Made by a program: the position numbers and the translations under genes. A stretch of 64,000 nt of DNA, from positions 71,409 through 135,408 of the forward strand of contig JAHBUY010000003.1 of the NCBI GenBank assembly GCA_019637795.1, in the 5' to 3' direction. Below are positions 43,840-53,451 of the stretch, piece after piece (the first letter of the stretch is position 1; every line of letters starts with the position of its first letter). The notes beneath the pieces were generated by a model that was not told the DNA's origin, made no database searches, and was given only the letters and a program-made list of their open reading frames with translations. The stretch comes from a bacterium (GTDB taxonomy: Bacteria; Desulfobacterota; Binatia; HRBIN30; CADEER01).

Positions 43840-43890
43840 TGGAAGAGAGAAGGACCGGTGCCCGGCAGCCGGTACCGGTGGAAAAGGCGG

Positions 43891-43914
43891 ACCGGTCACG
43901 GATCACCGGTCACC
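43891..43914. repeat. GTGACC-word intergenic repeat (reverse orientation)
   Basis: ACCGGTCACGGATCACCGGT then CACC; its reverse complement matches the core of 22835-22860 except for a few bases. It lies in the gcvH-gcvPA gap, inside an operon, so it is unlikely to be a terminator. Confidence 0.55.
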
Positions 43915-43933
43915 CGTCGCGCTGTTGCCGGCG

Positions 43934-44323
43934 CTATTCCTGTTGCTCCTGCACGAACGCTTCGTACTCGGCGGCGGTCATCAGCTCGTCGAGGTCGGTG
44001 GGATCGCTGAGCTCGATCTTCACCATCCACCCGTCGCCGTACGGATCCTCGTTCACCAGCTCGGTGCTCTCGGGCAGGTCGTCGTTGACCTCGAGGACGG
44101 TGCCGCTGACCGGCGCGTAGACGTCGGACACGGCCTTCACCGACTCGACCACGCCCATCGCCTCGTCCTTCGTCACCTTGTCGCCGACCGCCGGCAGCTC
44201 GACGAACACGACGTCGCCGAGCTGCTCCTCGGCGAAGGCGGTGATGCCGACCGTCGCCACCTTGCCCTCGACGAGCACCCATTCGTGCTCGCGCGAGTAC
44301 TTCAGATCGTCCGGGAACTCCAT
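43934..44323 (-). CDS. gcvH: Glycine cleavage system H protein
   Basis: 129 residues, slightly short-tailed H protein. The lipoylation site is Lys63 in GVVESVKAVSDVYAPVSG, and PYGDGWMVKIELSDP is typical. It carries the aminomethyl group between P and T proteins on its lipoyl arm. Starts at ATG 44323. The lipoyl-dehydrogenase (L protein) and lipoate ligase genes are not in the window. Confidence 0.97.
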   Translation of the reverse strand: MEFPDDLKYSREHEWVLVEGKVATVGITAFAEEQLGDVVFVELPAVGDKVTKDEAMGVVESVKAVSDVYAPVSGTVLEVNDDLPESTELVNEDPYGDGWMVKIELSDPTDLDELMTAAEYEAFVQEQQE

Positions 44324-44369
44324 GTCGCTCTCTCCTTGCCCCCTGCGGCGTGCATCCGGCCCCCTCCGG

Positions 44370-45455
44370 TCACGACCCGCCGCGCCGGTAGAACGGCAAC
44401 GGCACCACCCGTGCCGCGGCGGCGCGGGCGCGGATCTCCACCGCCAGCGCCGTGTCGACCGCGCTTGCGGCGGGGTCGACATATCCGAGCGCTATGCCCT
44501 TGCCAAGGGTCGGGGACTTGGTGCCGCTGGTGAGCACGCCGACCGGCTCGCCGTCGCGCAGGACGCGGTACTCGGCGCGCGGCACGCCCGGATCGACCAG
44601 CTCGATGCCCACCAGGAGGCGGCGCGGGCCGCGCGCCCTGGCGGCGAGGAGCGCCGCGCGGCCGACGAACTCGCCCTTCCCCGGCTGCACCACCCAGCCG
44701 AGCCGCGCCTCGTACGGCGAGGTGTCGGGACCCAGCTCGTGTCCGTAGAGCGGCAGCGCCGCCTCCAGGCGCAGCGTGTCGCGCGCGCCGAGGCCGGCGG
44801 GGCTGATGCCGTGCGCGGCGCCGACCTCGAGCAGCGCGTCCCAGACGGCGCGCGCATCGCCGGCGGCGAGATAGAGCTCCCAGCCGTCCTCGCCCGTGTA
44901 GCCGGTGTGCGCCACCAGGGCGCGGCGGCCCGCGACCTCGGCCGCGGCGAAGGTGAAACGCGGCATCTCGGCCAGCGCCAGCGCCGTGCAGCCGGACAGG
45001 ATCGCGGTGGCGCGCGGCCCCTGCAGCGCCAGCAGGGCGGTCGCATCGCTGACGTCGACGACGTCGGCGCCGCGCGCGTGCTCGCGCAGGTAGGCGAGGT
45101 CGGCGGCGCGGTTGGCGGCGTTGACGCAGAGCATCAGCCGCTCGGCATCGAGGCGGTGGACGATGACGTCGTCGACGATGCCGCCGCCGGGATCGAGGAG
45201 CAGCGAGTACTGCGCCGCGCCGTCGCGCAGGCGACCGACGTCGTTGGCGGTGGCGCGCTGGCAGGCGGCGAGCGCGCCGGCGCCGCGCAGCTCGATCTCG
45301 CCCATGTGGCTGACGTCGAACAGCCCGGCGCGCGTGCGCACCGCGGCGTGCTCCTCGATGATGCCGCGATACTGCACCGGCATCTCCCAGCCGGCGAAGT
45401 CGACCATGCGCGCGCCGAGCGCGCGGTGCGCGTCGTAGAGCGGCGTGCGGCTCAC
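44370..45455 (-). CDS. gcvT: Aminomethyltransferase (glycine cleavage T protein)
   Basis: 361 residues. [17 protein letters not shown] near the N-terminus, [35 protein letters not shown] and IALGYVDP cover all conserved T-protein motifs. It transfers the C1 unit from lipoyl-GcvH to tetrahydrofolate. The start is GTG at 45455, overlapping the folD stop by four nt, so translation is coupled. The C-terminus ends with a short Arg/Gly tail. Confidence 0.96.
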   Translation of the reverse strand: MSRTPLYDAHRALGARMVDFAGWEMPVQYRGIIEEHAAVRTRAGLFDVSHMGEIELRGAGALAACQRATANDVGRLRDGAAQYSLLLDPGGGIVDDVIVHRLDAERLMLCVNAANRAADLAYLREHARGADVVDVSDATALLALQGPRATAILSGCTALALAEMPRFTFAAAEVAGRRALVAHTGYTGEDGWELYLAAGDARAVWDALLEVGAAHGISPAGLGARDTLRLEAALPLYGHELGPDTSPYEARLGWVVQPGKGEFVGRAALLAARARGPRRLLVGIELVDPGVPRAEYRVLRDGEPVGVLTSGTKSPTLGKGIALGYVDPAASAVDTALAVEIRARAAAARVVPLPFYRRGGS

Positions 45456-46309
45456 GCCCGCGCCTCGCGCGCGCGCGCCGCCGCGACGGTGTTCTTGAGC
45501 AGCATGGCGATGGTCATCGGGCCGACGCCGCCGGGCACCGGCGTGATGGCCGCGGCACGGGCGCTGGCGGCGGCGAAGTCGACGTCGCCGACCAGCTTGC
45601 CATCGGCGCCGCGGTTGGTGCCGACGTCGATGACGATGGCGCCCGGCTTGATCCAGTCGCCCTGAATGAAGCGCGCCTGGCCGATGGCGGCGACCAGCAC
45701 GTCGGCCTGGCGCACTTCGGCGGCCAGGTCGCGGGTGCGCGAGTGGCAGATCGTCAGCGTCGCGTGGCGCTCGAGCAGAAGAAAGGCGACCGGCTTGCCG
45801 ACCAGATTGCTGCGCCCGACCACCACGGCGCGCGCGCCCGCGAGCGCGGCCCCGGCGGTGTCGAGCAGGCGCATGACGCCGAGCGGCGTGCAGGGCCGCA
45901 GGCCGGGCATGCCGGACACCAGGCGGCCCTGGCTGATCGGGTGCAGCCCGTCCACGTCCTTGTCGGGATCGATGGCGTCGATGACCGGCGCCGCATCCAG
46001 CCCCTTCGGCAGGGGGAGTTGCACCAGGATGCCGTCGACGTCGCGGCGCGCGTTCAGCTCGCGCACCAATGTCAGCAGGTCGGCCTGCGCGGTGGTCGCC
46101 GGCAGCTCGTGGCCGATCGACGCGATACCGCAGTCGGCGCAGGCCCTGCGCTTGTTGCGGACGTAGGTGGCGGAAGCGGGATCGTCGCCGACCAGCACCA
46201 CCGCCAGCCCGGGGGCGCGCCCGTGGCGCGCCGCGAAGTCCGCCGCCTCGGCGCGTACCTCATCGCGCACCGCGGCGGCGACCGCTTTGCCGTCGATGAT
46301 CTGCGCCAT
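45452..46309 (-). CDS. folD: Bifunctional methylene-THF dehydrogenase/cyclohydrolase
   Basis: 285 residues. [17 protein letters not shown] carries the catalytic Lys in its usual context; [55 protein letters not shown] and [15 protein letters not shown] are all present. It oxidises the methylene-THF made by GcvT to 10-formyl-THF. It is the first gene of the GCS operon, an arrangement that ties glycine cleavage to C1-THF use. Divergent from ald with an 87-nt gap. Confidence 0.97.
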   Translation of the reverse strand: MAQIIDGKAVAAAVRDEVRAEAADFAARHGRAPGLAVVLVGDDPASATYVRNKRRACADCGIASIGHELPATTAQADLLTLVRELNARRDVDGILVQLPLPKGLDAAPVIDAIDPDKDVDGLHPISQGRLVSGMPGLRPCTPLGVMRLLDTAGAALAGARAVVVGRSNLVGKPVAFLLLERHATLTICHSRTRDLAAEVRQADVLVAAIGQARFIQGDWIKPGAIVIDVGTNRGADGKLVGDVDFAAASARAAAITPVPGGVGPMTIAMLLKNTVAAARAREARA

Positions 46310-46396
46310 GGAGCGGACATAGCGAGATTCCCCACGCAGGTACACAGCCGGCGCGCGGCGCCGTGCGCGCGGCGTGAATCCATGGCATAAGGCGCC

Positions 46397-47506
46397 ATGC
46401 GGATCGGCGTTCCCAAGGAGATCAAGGCCGAGGAGAAGCGGGTCGCCATCACCCCCAGCGGGGTCGCGGCCCTCGCCGCCCAGGGGCACCAGGTGGCGAT
46501 CGAGCGCGGCGCCGGGCTCGGCAGCGGCATCACCGATCTCGAGTTCCGGCGCGCCGGCGCGCGCCTCGCCACGGCGCGCGAGGTGTGGACGCGCGCCGAG
46601 ATGGTCATCAAGGTGAAGGAGCCGCTGCCGAACGAATACCGCTACCTGCGAGAGGACCTCATCCTCTTCACCTACTTGCACCTCGCCAGCAGCCGCTCGC
46701 TCACCCGGGCGCTGATGCGGTCGGGGGTCACCGGCGTCGCCTACGAGACCATCCAGCTCGAGGACGGCTCGTTGCCGCTGCTGGCGCCGATGAGCGAGGT
46801 CGCCGGACGGCTGGCGGTGCAGGTCGGCGCCTGGTGTCTCGAGGCGCAGAACGGCGGCAGCGGCGTGTTGCTGAGCGGCGCCTCGGGCGTGCGCCCGGGC
46901 AAGGTCGTCGTGCTGGGCGGCGGCATCGCCGGCGGCAACGCCTGCCAGGTGGCGGTCGGCATGGGCGCCACGGTGAGCGTCATCGAGCGCAATCCCAACC
47001 GCCTGCGCTACCTGCACGACGTGCTCGGCGGCCACCTGACGACGCTGATGTCGAACCGCGCCAACATCGAAGCCGAGGTGCGCGAGGCCGACCTGGTGAT
47101 CGGCACCGTGCTGATCGCCGGCGCCAAGGCGCCGCGCCTGGTGACGCGCCGCATGGTGCGCTCGATGCGGCCCGGCTCGGCGATCGTCGACGTCTCGATC
47201 GACCAGGGCGGCTGCGTCGAGACGGCGCGCCCGACCAGCCACCGCAAGCCGATCTACGTCGAGGAGAAGGTGGTGCACTACGCGGTCACCAACATGCCCG
47301 GCATCGTGCCCCACACCTCGACCTACGCGCTGACCAACGCGACGCTGCAGTACGCGCTGGCGCTCGCCAACGGCGGCCTGCGCCATGCCGTCGCCGACGA
47401 CCCGGCGTTGCGGCGCGGCGTCAACGTCCGCCGCGGCCGGATCACCCACGAGGCGGTCGCGGACGCCTTCCGCCTGCCCCACGTCGCGGTCGAAGACGTC
47501 CTGTGA
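46397..47506 (+). CDS. ald: Alanine dehydrogenase
   Basis: 369 residues. [18 protein letters not shown] at the start, TYLHLASS with the catalytic His, [15 protein letters not shown] substrate loop, [18 protein letters not shown] for NAD binding and [20 protein letters not shown] near the C-terminus define the family. It interconverts L-alanine and pyruvate plus ammonia; some homologues also convert glyoxylate to glycine. Divergent from the folD-gcv operon, so the two could share a regulatory region. Confidence 0.95.
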   Translation: MRIGVPKEIKAEEKRVAITPSGVAALAAQGHQVAIERGAGLGSGITDLEFRRAGARLATAREVWTRAEMVIKVKEPLPNEYRYLREDLILFTYLHLASSRSLTRALMRSGVTGVAYETIQLEDGSLPLLAPMSEVAGRLAVQVGAWCLEAQNGGSGVLLSGASGVRPGKVVVLGGGIAGGNACQVAVGMGATVSVIERNPNRLRYLHDVLGGHLTTLMSNRANIEAEVREADLVIGTVLIAGAKAPRLVTRRMVRSMRPGSAIVDVSIDQGGCVETARPTSHRKPIYVEEKVVHYAVTNMPGIVPHTSTYALTNATLQYALALANGGLRHAVADDPALRRGVNVRRGRITHEAVADAFRLPHVAVEDVL

Positions 47507-47532
47507 ACCGGAGCCCGGCGCGATCGGCCGCC

Positions 47533-47970
47533 CTACGGCTTCCATCCCGCCGGCGGCGGGACGGCGGTGCCGCCGAGCTTCACCGGCGTGGCATCGACGC
47601 TGAACATCGCGCTCGTCGAGGCGTACACCGGGTTGTCGATCTCGAACACGACGGTCTCCACCTGCCCTGGCTCCAGCGTCGTCTCGGTCTCCCGCCAGGC
47701 CGTGTTGATGATGCGCGGCGGCGAGCCGGGGATGGCCATCTCGATGGTGTAGCGGACGCCGGCCACGGGCTTGTCGTAGCGATTCACGAGCGCGCCGTTG
47801 ATGTGCAGGACCTGGCCCTCCACGCTCGCCTTGCGCATCGTGAAGCGCAGGCCGCCGTCCGGGCTCACCTTCACTTTGATCGCCGCCGGCTTCGGCGACG
47901 GCTCGGACGTCGAGCTGCAGGCCGCGCCGAGCGTCACGCAGGCGATCAGCATCATCAGTAGACTTCTCAC
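47533..47970 (-). CDS. Small putative lipoprotein, function unknown
   Basis: 145 residues from a GTG at 47970 that overlaps the GH31 stop (GTGA). Signal-like start ([17 protein letters not shown]) with a weak lipobox. The remainder is one beta-rich domain with [40 protein letters not shown], reminiscent of FxLYD/DUF3426-like Ig-fold modules that describe regulated surface proteins. Translational coupling to the GH31 gene suggests related localisation. No enzyme motif. Confidence 0.7.
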   Translation of the reverse strand: MRSLLMMLIACVTLGAACSSTSEPSPKPAAIKVKVSPDGGLRFTMRKASVEGQVLHINGALVNRYDKPVAGVRYTIEMAIPGSPPRIINTAWRETETTLEPGQVETVVFEIDNPVYASTSAMFSVDATPVKLGGTAVPPPAGWKP

Positions 47971-50150
47971 GGTCGTCCCTCCACCACGGCGTCGGCGCGC
48001 ACGAACACGGGGATCACGTCGAGCGGCGCGTCGACGGTGATCGTCTGCGGGCCGTCGAACGTGCGCGTCGCGTCCCAGAAATCCTCCCACCGCCCCGCCG
48101 GCAGGTAGATGTCGCGGCGGCGCGCCCCGTTCTGCCATACCGGCGCGACCAGCAGGTCCTCGCCGAACAGGTACTCGTCCCAGCGGTCGGCCACCGCCGC
48201 ATCGTCGGGCCAGGCGAACACCAGCGGCCGCGCGATCGGCAGGCCGCTGCGCGCCGCCGTCTCCGCCTGCCGCATCGTGTACGGAATCAGGTCGTGGTGC
48301 AGCCGGACGTAGCGGCGGTAGATGGCGATCATCTCGTCATCGTAGCGCGGCTCGGTCGGCATGTCCCACGGCGCGTGCGCCTCGTGGCCGCCGATCTCCA
48401 TCAGGGCGCAGAAGGCGCTGAACTGGAGCCAGCGGGCGAACACGTCGCGCTGCTTGAACTGATAGTAGCCGCCGGTGTCGGAGCCCCAGAAGGGGAAGCC
48501 GAGGAAGGCGGCGCGTTGCTGTTGGATGATCGCGGCGCGCAGGCCGAGGTCGGTGCCGGGACCGGCGCCGAAGGCCCGGCTGCCGGGCGAGTCGCCGCCC
48601 CAGACGATGCCCCACCGTTGGGCGCCGGCATAGGCGGAGCGCGCCTTCACCACGAAGTCGCCGTCGCCGCGCGCCGCCTGCAGGATGTCGTGGTACAGGC
48701 GGAGGTTGAGCGTCACGAAGTCGTTGCGCACCTCGACCCCGCTGCGGCCGTCGGCGAAGACGTCGGTCGGCTGCTGGGTGACGTACTCCTCGCCGCGGTC
48801 GAGCTTGATCGCCGAGATGTCCCAGCGGCGGAGGAAGTCGAGGTGCTTCTGGCTCCACCAGGCGCGCGCCGCGGGATTGGTGATGTCGAGCACCTGGGCG
48901 TCGGGCGTGTCGGGCCAGGGTTCGAGCCCGGGCGCGAGATAGCCGCTGGCGCGCGCCTCGGCGCCGTTGCTGCCCGGCGCGGTGCCGGAGGCGAGCGCGG
49001 CGCTCCACACCGCGACCCGGTAGCCGCGGTCGCGCAGGACGCGCAGCATCCCCTCGGGATTGGGGAAGCGCTGCGGATCCCATTGGAAGTCGTCGAACCC
49101 GAAGGCGCCGCCGGCCCACGGACGGTCGATCATGTAGACGCCGGATGGTATGTCGAGCGCCTCGTACATCGTGAGGTCCTCGGCCACCTGGGCATTCATC
49201 GCCTCGCCGTCGACCACCGCCGGTGTCCCGATCGCCGCCTCGTCGCGCCAGCGCCAGTGCCGGAAGGCCCACTCCGGGGGGATGAAGGGACGGCCGGTGA
49301 GGCCGGTGTAGGCATCGAGAATCTGCGCCGGCGTGCCGGCGAAGAGGACGTAGCGCAGGGTGCGGCTGGCCGGCGTGGTGCCGGCGGCGAACGTGAAGTC
49401 GAGCGCGTCGGGATCGCCGGCGCCGACGTCGTAGGCGCCGACCGCGGTGCCTTCGACGTACAGCCCGTAGCCCGCCGAGCTCTGGTAGAACGGGGCGTAG
49501 ATGCCGACGGTCCCCTGCACGAGCATGTCGATCTTCTCGCCGCGGCGATCGAGGGAGCCCACCTCGCGCGGATTGATCTCGTCAACCTGGAGGATACCGG
49601 GCACGCCGTTGAGCGGACGCGAGTCGGTGAGCCGCTCGCTGAGCCCGTAGATCCGTTCGCCCGGCTCGAGGGCCCAGGTGTCGGCGAGCGCCTGCGGTGA
49701 CGCGTCCGCCGGCGGCGCGAAGATCACCCGCGCGGCGCGCTCGCTCGGCCACTCGACGGCCAGCGTCCCGGTGCCGCAGCCGGTCTCCACCTCGGCATCG
49801 AAACGGCCGGACGCGGGATCGAAACGGAACGCGCCGAGCGCGCTGACGGCACAGTCGGCGCCGCCGCTCTGGACGCGCAGTCGGCCCGGCACCTGCGCGG
49901 CGAGGTGGTCGCCGAGGCGATCGCGGAAGGCGAGTTGGAAGGGATCGCGGGTGATGACCAGGGTCGCCGCGGCGGCGTGCAGCGCGAGCGAGGTTTCGCC
50001 AGCGATCAGCAGCACCGGGCCCAGCGTGGGGCCGCGCGTCGGCGTGGGGACGGCGGTTGGCGTCGCGGTCGCGCCCCGGCCGTCCCCTCCCTCCTCGCCG
50101 CAGGCGGCGAGGAGGACGCAGAGAAGCGGCAGCAGAGCGACGCGGCGCAT
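47967..50150 (-). CDS. GH31-family glycoside hydrolase lipoprotein
   Basis: 727 residues. Lipoprotein signal with LLAACG lipobox (Cys17), a short TP linker, N-terminal beta-sandwich (about 45-285), catalytic barrel (about 290-620) and a C-terminal beta domain. The nucleophile Asp451 is in AIKLDRGEE and the acid/base Asp520 in VWGGDSPGS, both in the expected GH31 positions. [21 protein letters not shown] fits alpha-xylosidase/alpha-glucosidase-type members. Membrane anchoring suggests action on oligosaccharides at the cell surface or in the periplasm. Specificity is open. Confidence 0.88.
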   Translation of the reverse strand: MRRVALLPLLCVLLAACGEEGGDGRGATATPTAVPTPTRGPTLGPVLLIAGETSLALHAAAATLVITRDPFQLAFRDRLGDHLAAQVPGRLRVQSGGADCAVSALGAFRFDPASGRFDAEVETGCGTGTLAVEWPSERAARVIFAPPADASPQALADTWALEPGERIYGLSERLTDSRPLNGVPGILQVDEINPREVGSLDRRGEKIDMLVQGTVGIYAPFYQSSAGYGLYVEGTAVGAYDVGAGDPDALDFTFAAGTTPASRTLRYVLFAGTPAQILDAYTGLTGRPFIPPEWAFRHWRWRDEAAIGTPAVVDGEAMNAQVAEDLTMYEALDIPSGVYMIDRPWAGGAFGFDDFQWDPQRFPNPEGMLRVLRDRGYRVAVWSAALASGTAPGSNGAEARASGYLAPGLEPWPDTPDAQVLDITNPAARAWWSQKHLDFLRRWDISAIKLDRGEEYVTQQPTDVFADGRSGVEVRNDFVTLNLRLYHDILQAARGDGDFVVKARSAYAGAQRWGIVWGGDSPGSRAFGAGPGTDLGLRAAIIQQQRAAFLGFPFWGSDTGGYYQFKQRDVFARWLQFSAFCALMEIGGHEAHAPWDMPTEPRYDDEMIAIYRRYVRLHHDLIPYTMRQAETAARSGLPIARPLVFAWPDDAAVADRWDEYLFGEDLLVAPVWQNGARRRDIYLPAGRWEDFWDATRTFDGPQTITVDAPLDVIPVFVRADAVVEGRP

Positions 50151-50260
50151 GGTCGAGTTATTCCCGACGGTAGGCAGGTTCCGCAAACCCGCTCGCTGCG
50201 TGATGGGGGGCCGCGCATGACGCGATCGATCCGGCACCGACGGAGCGGCGCCCGCCAGGG

Positions 50261-52039
50261 CTAGTCGCATTGGGCGCGCAGTTGTCGAATGCCGGCGGCG
50301 GTGCGCTCGGACGGCCGCAGTTGCTCGGCGCGGCGCAGATGCTCGCACGCCCGGGGGCGCTCGCCGAGGATCAGATAGAGCTGTCCCAGCCCGGCCTCGA
50401 TGTCGGCGTCGTGCGGGTTGAGCTCGCGGGCGCGCTGCAGCCGGGGCAGTGCCAGGCGGGCGGCATCGGGCGTCGCGTCGCCGCCGTGCAGGATGGCCAG
50501 CCCGAGGTTGAACAGCGTGTCCGGAGCGTCCGGCGCGGCGGCCAGCGCCTGCTCGTAGGCGCGCTGCGCGGCCGGGTAATCGCCGTCCATCATCGCCAGC
50601 GTGCCGAGGTTGTTGTGGATCGTCTGCAGGCCGCGGGCGTCGTTGCGGCGTGCCAGGGCGCGGGCGAACGCGGCCCGCGCCTCGGCGGCGCGGCCGGCCT
50701 GCTGGTAGGCGGTGCCGAGATTGCGCGCCGCCATGCCCGAAACCTGGCTCTTGCCTTCGGTGTCCTCCCACAGCGCGATGTCGTCGTGCCAGACGCGGCA
50801 GCGCAGCGCCGACCCGACGGCGGCGAGCAGCAACACGACGCCGCCGGCCGCGAAGGCGGCGCGGCGCGCCGCCGGCGAGGACAGTCGGCGCCATCCGCGC
50901 GCCACCAGATCGCCGATCAGCAGGCAGAAGCCCGCCGACGGCAGGTAGAGGTAGCGCTCGGCGAGCGGCGCGTCGGGGATCTTCCACAGGATCGCCAGCG
51001 ACGGCACCAGGGTCAGCACGATCCACAGCAGCCCGAACAGCGGCACGCCGTCGCCGCGCGTTCGCCAGAGCCAGGCGGCGGCGGCGAGCGCCGCCAGCAG
51101 CGCCAGGCCGGCGGCAAAGGCCCATGGGGTCAGCGGCAGGTGATCGATGTAGGCGTTGAGCGGCCACGGCCACAGCAGCTTGCCGACGTAGGTGCCGACG
51201 GCGGCGGCGATCTCCAGCGGCGAGCGGTGCGCCGGCGCGATCGTCGGCGCCGTGCCGATGAGCTCACCGAGCGCGTGGCGGCGCAGCAACACGTAGGCGA
51301 CGCCCGCCAGGGCGAGACCCGCGTAGTCGCGCAGCCAGTCGGCCGCGCGGCGCGGCAGCGGGCGGACCAGCAGGTCGCGCAGCAGGATCACGCGCAGCAG
51401 CACCAGCGGATAGAGGGCGACGCCGGCCTCCTTGGCGGCGAGCGAGGCGAAGGCGGCGAGGCCGGTGACGGCGCCGTGCCAGCGCCAGGCCGCGCCGTGG
51501 GCGATCAGCGCCGCCAGCAGGAACGCCGTGGTCAGCACGTCGGAGCGGCCGGCCGCCCAGGCGACCGACTCGCTGTGCACCGGGTGCACCGCGAAGAGCA
51601 GGCCGGCCGCCAGAGCGCCGATGGCGGCCCCCGGCGCGGCGCCGAGCAGTTGCGCCGCCAGCATCCACACCAGCAGCGAGGCGGCGGCGTGGGCGAGCAC
51701 CACCGAGAGATGGAAGACGAACGGCCGCTCGCCGCCGACGGCGCGGTCGACGAGATAGGTCGCGATGGTGAGCGGGCGATAGTAGTCCGGGCTGAACTGC
51801 GGAATGTCGCGCGGCGGCGCGAGCACGTCGCCGAGGCTGTCGAAGACCACGAGCTGGCGCTCGACGATCACCATGTCGTCCCAGACGAAGCCGTTGTCGA
51901 GGCTGGGCGCGTAGGTGAGCAGCGCCGCCAGCGCCACGACGCCGGGCGCCAGCCAGCGCCGGCGGTCGCGCGCGGCTGGCCCGGTGGCGCCGCGCGCGGG
52001 CCGCTGACGCGCGTCGCGCGGGCGGGCTCGGGCGGCCAT
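50261..52039 (-). CDS. TMTC-like polytopic membrane protein with TPR domain
   Basis: 592 residues. About ten hydrophobic helices follow a conserved first loop (PSLDNGFVWDDMVIVERQ). The motif FSPDYYRPL and a TLVPSLAILWK helix are typical of bacterial relatives of TMTC O-mannosyltransferases. The last ~160 residues are TPR repeats (ARNLGTAYQQAGRAAEARAAFARAL, NNLGTLAMMDGDYPAAQRAYEQAL, LFNLGLAIL). The GT-C fold and TPR suggest a membrane glycosyltransferase with a protein-contact domain. It lies eight nt downstream of the M16 pair, on the same strand. Confidence 0.82.
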   Translation of the reverse strand: MAARARPRDARQRPARGATGPAARDRRRWLAPGVVALAALLTYAPSLDNGFVWDDMVIVERQLVVFDSLGDVLAPPRDIPQFSPDYYRPLTIATYLVDRAVGGERPFVFHLSVVLAHAAASLLVWMLAAQLLGAAPGAAIGALAAGLLFAVHPVHSESVAWAAGRSDVLTTAFLLAALIAHGAAWRWHGAVTGLAAFASLAAKEAGVALYPLVLLRVILLRDLLVRPLPRRAADWLRDYAGLALAGVAYVLLRRHALGELIGTAPTIAPAHRSPLEIAAAVGTYVGKLLWPWPLNAYIDHLPLTPWAFAAGLALLAALAAAAWLWRTRGDGVPLFGLLWIVLTLVPSLAILWKIPDAPLAERYLYLPSAGFCLLIGDLVARGWRRLSSPAARRAAFAAGGVVLLLAAVGSALRCRVWHDDIALWEDTEGKSQVSGMAARNLGTAYQQAGRAAEARAAFARALARRNDARGLQTIHNNLGTLAMMDGDYPAAQRAYEQALAAAPDAPDTLFNLGLAILHGGDATPDAARLALPRLQRARELNPHDADIEAGLGQLYLILGERPRACEHLRRAEQLRPSERTAAGIRQLRAQCD

Positions 52040-52047
52040 GGAGACGC

Positions 52048-53451
52048 TCAGGGCGCGGCCGGGTGATGCGCGTCGGGTGCCGGCGCCGTCCCGCGCTCGC
52101 CCGCCGTGACGACCACCTCGATGAAGCCATCCGGGTTCAGGTACTGGCGAGCGACGCGCTGCACGTCATCCCCGGTCACGGCGTTGACGCGCGCGATGTA
52201 GACGTCGGCGTAGTTGGGCCCCAGGCCGTAGAACCAGGTCTGGGCGATGAAGTCGGCGATCTTGGCGTTGCTGTCGAGGCGCAGCGGATAGCTGCCGGTG
52301 AGGTAGCGCTTGGCCTCCTGCAGCTCGCCGTCGCTGACCGGGCTGGCGCGGATCTGCTCCACCTGCTGGCGGGCGCGCGCGACGGCGTCGGCGACCGACG
52401 CGTTCTTGGTCTGCATGACGATCTCGAACGGCCCCGGCGACTTGCCGGCGGCGAAGAAGCTGCCGACCGAGTAGGCGAGGCCGGCTTCGGTGCGGATGCT
52501 GTTCATCAGCCGCGAGGAGAAGCCGCCGCCGCCGAGAATGTAGTTCATCACCGCGATGGTCTCGTAGTCCGGATTGTCGCGCGCCACCCCGAGATGCCCC
52601 AGCACGATGCCGGCCTGGGTGACCGGGCGGTCGATGCGGATCGTCTCCGCCGCCGGCGGGGTGAACGGCGGGTAGACGAACGGCGCCGGCGGGCTGCCGT
52701 CCCAGCTCCCGAGCACGCGCAGCAACGCCGCCCGCGCCTCGTCGACGGCGATGTCGCCGACCACCACCACGGCGGCGCTGGCGGGGCGGTAGTAGGCCGC
52801 GTAGAACTGCTGCACGTCGCCGCGGCTGATCGTCGGCACCGATTCGGTGCTGCCCTCGACCGGATGCCCGTACGGGGTGTCGCCGAACAGGCGGCGCTGG
52901 AAGGCCTTCTGCGCCACCGTGGTCGGATCGTCCTCCTGGCTGCGGAGCGTGGCCAGGGTGGCGTCGCGCTGGCGAGCGAGCTCGTCGTTGGCGAACGACG
53001 GGTGGAGCAGCACGTCGGCGAACAGATCGAGGCCGACGTCGAGGTCCTTGCGCAGCACCTGCAGCGACAGCACGGCGTAGTCCTGCTCGGCGTCGGCGTC
53101 CAGCGACGCGCCGATGAAGTCGATCTGGTCCTTGATCTGCTGGGCGCTGCGGCGGGCCGTGCCTTCGGTCACCAGGCTCGCGGTGAGGTGGGCGAGGCCG
53201 CCTCGACCGATCGGATCGCGCCGCGAGCCGGCGTCGAGCACGACGCGGATGAGCACCAGCGGCAGATTGCGCTGCTCGGACACCAGGAGGGTGGCGCCGT
53301 TGGCGAGCGTCTCCTGCGTCACCTGCGGGCCGAGCGCGGTGGCGGGGAGTGGGGCGCCGAGCGCCGCGACGCAGGCGACGATCGCCAGGACGCGGCGCCG
53401 CCTGGCGCGGCGGGTGTCCGAGTCGCGATCGGGGGCGGTCGGCGGCGCCAT
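52048..53451 (-). CDS. M16-family peptidase-like protein, metal site degenerate
   Basis: 467 residues with a signal peptide (about 18-40, VACVAALGAPLPATALG). M16 fold: LANGATLLVSEQRNLPLV, VLDAGSRRDPIGRGGLAHL, then NYILGGGGFSSRLMNSIRTEAGLAYSVG. The zinc-binding HxxEH motif is replaced by HLTAS, so it is probably catalytically inactive. It shares a one-base TGATG overlap with the intact upstream M16 gene. This matches heterodimeric processing peptidases, where one subunit binds metal and the other supplies the substrate-binding glycine-rich loop. Confidence 0.88.
   Translation of the reverse strand: MAPPTAPDRDSDTRRARRRRVLAIVACVAALGAPLPATALGPQVTQETLANGATLLVSEQRNLPLVLIRVVLDAGSRRDPIGRGGLAHLTASLVTEGTARRSAQQIKDQIDFIGASLDADAEQDYAVLSLQVLRKDLDVGLDLFADVLLHPSFANDELARQRDATLATLRSQEDDPTTVAQKAFQRRLFGDTPYGHPVEGSTESVPTISRGDVQQFYAAYYRPASAAVVVVGDIAVDEARAALLRVLGSWDGSPPAPFVYPPFTPPAAETIRIDRPVTQAGIVLGHLGVARDNPDYETIAVMNYILGGGGFSSRLMNSIRTEAGLAYSVGSFFAAGKSPGPFEIVMQTKNASVADAVARARQQVEQIRASPVSDGELQEAKRYLTGSYPLRLDSNAKIADFIAQTWFYGLGPNYADVYIARVNAVTGDDVQRVARQYLNPDGFIEVVVTAGERGTAPAPDAHHPAAP

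Noticed and set aside
43840..43933. Possible riboswitch before gcvPA
   Set aside because: The gap holds the GTGACC-word repeat and no recognised aptamer pairing; it is inside an operon.
46310..46396. Possible glycine riboswitch upstream of the folD-gcv operon
   Set aside because: The 87-nt divergent gap is too short for the usual tandem aptamers and shows no glycine-aptamer core.
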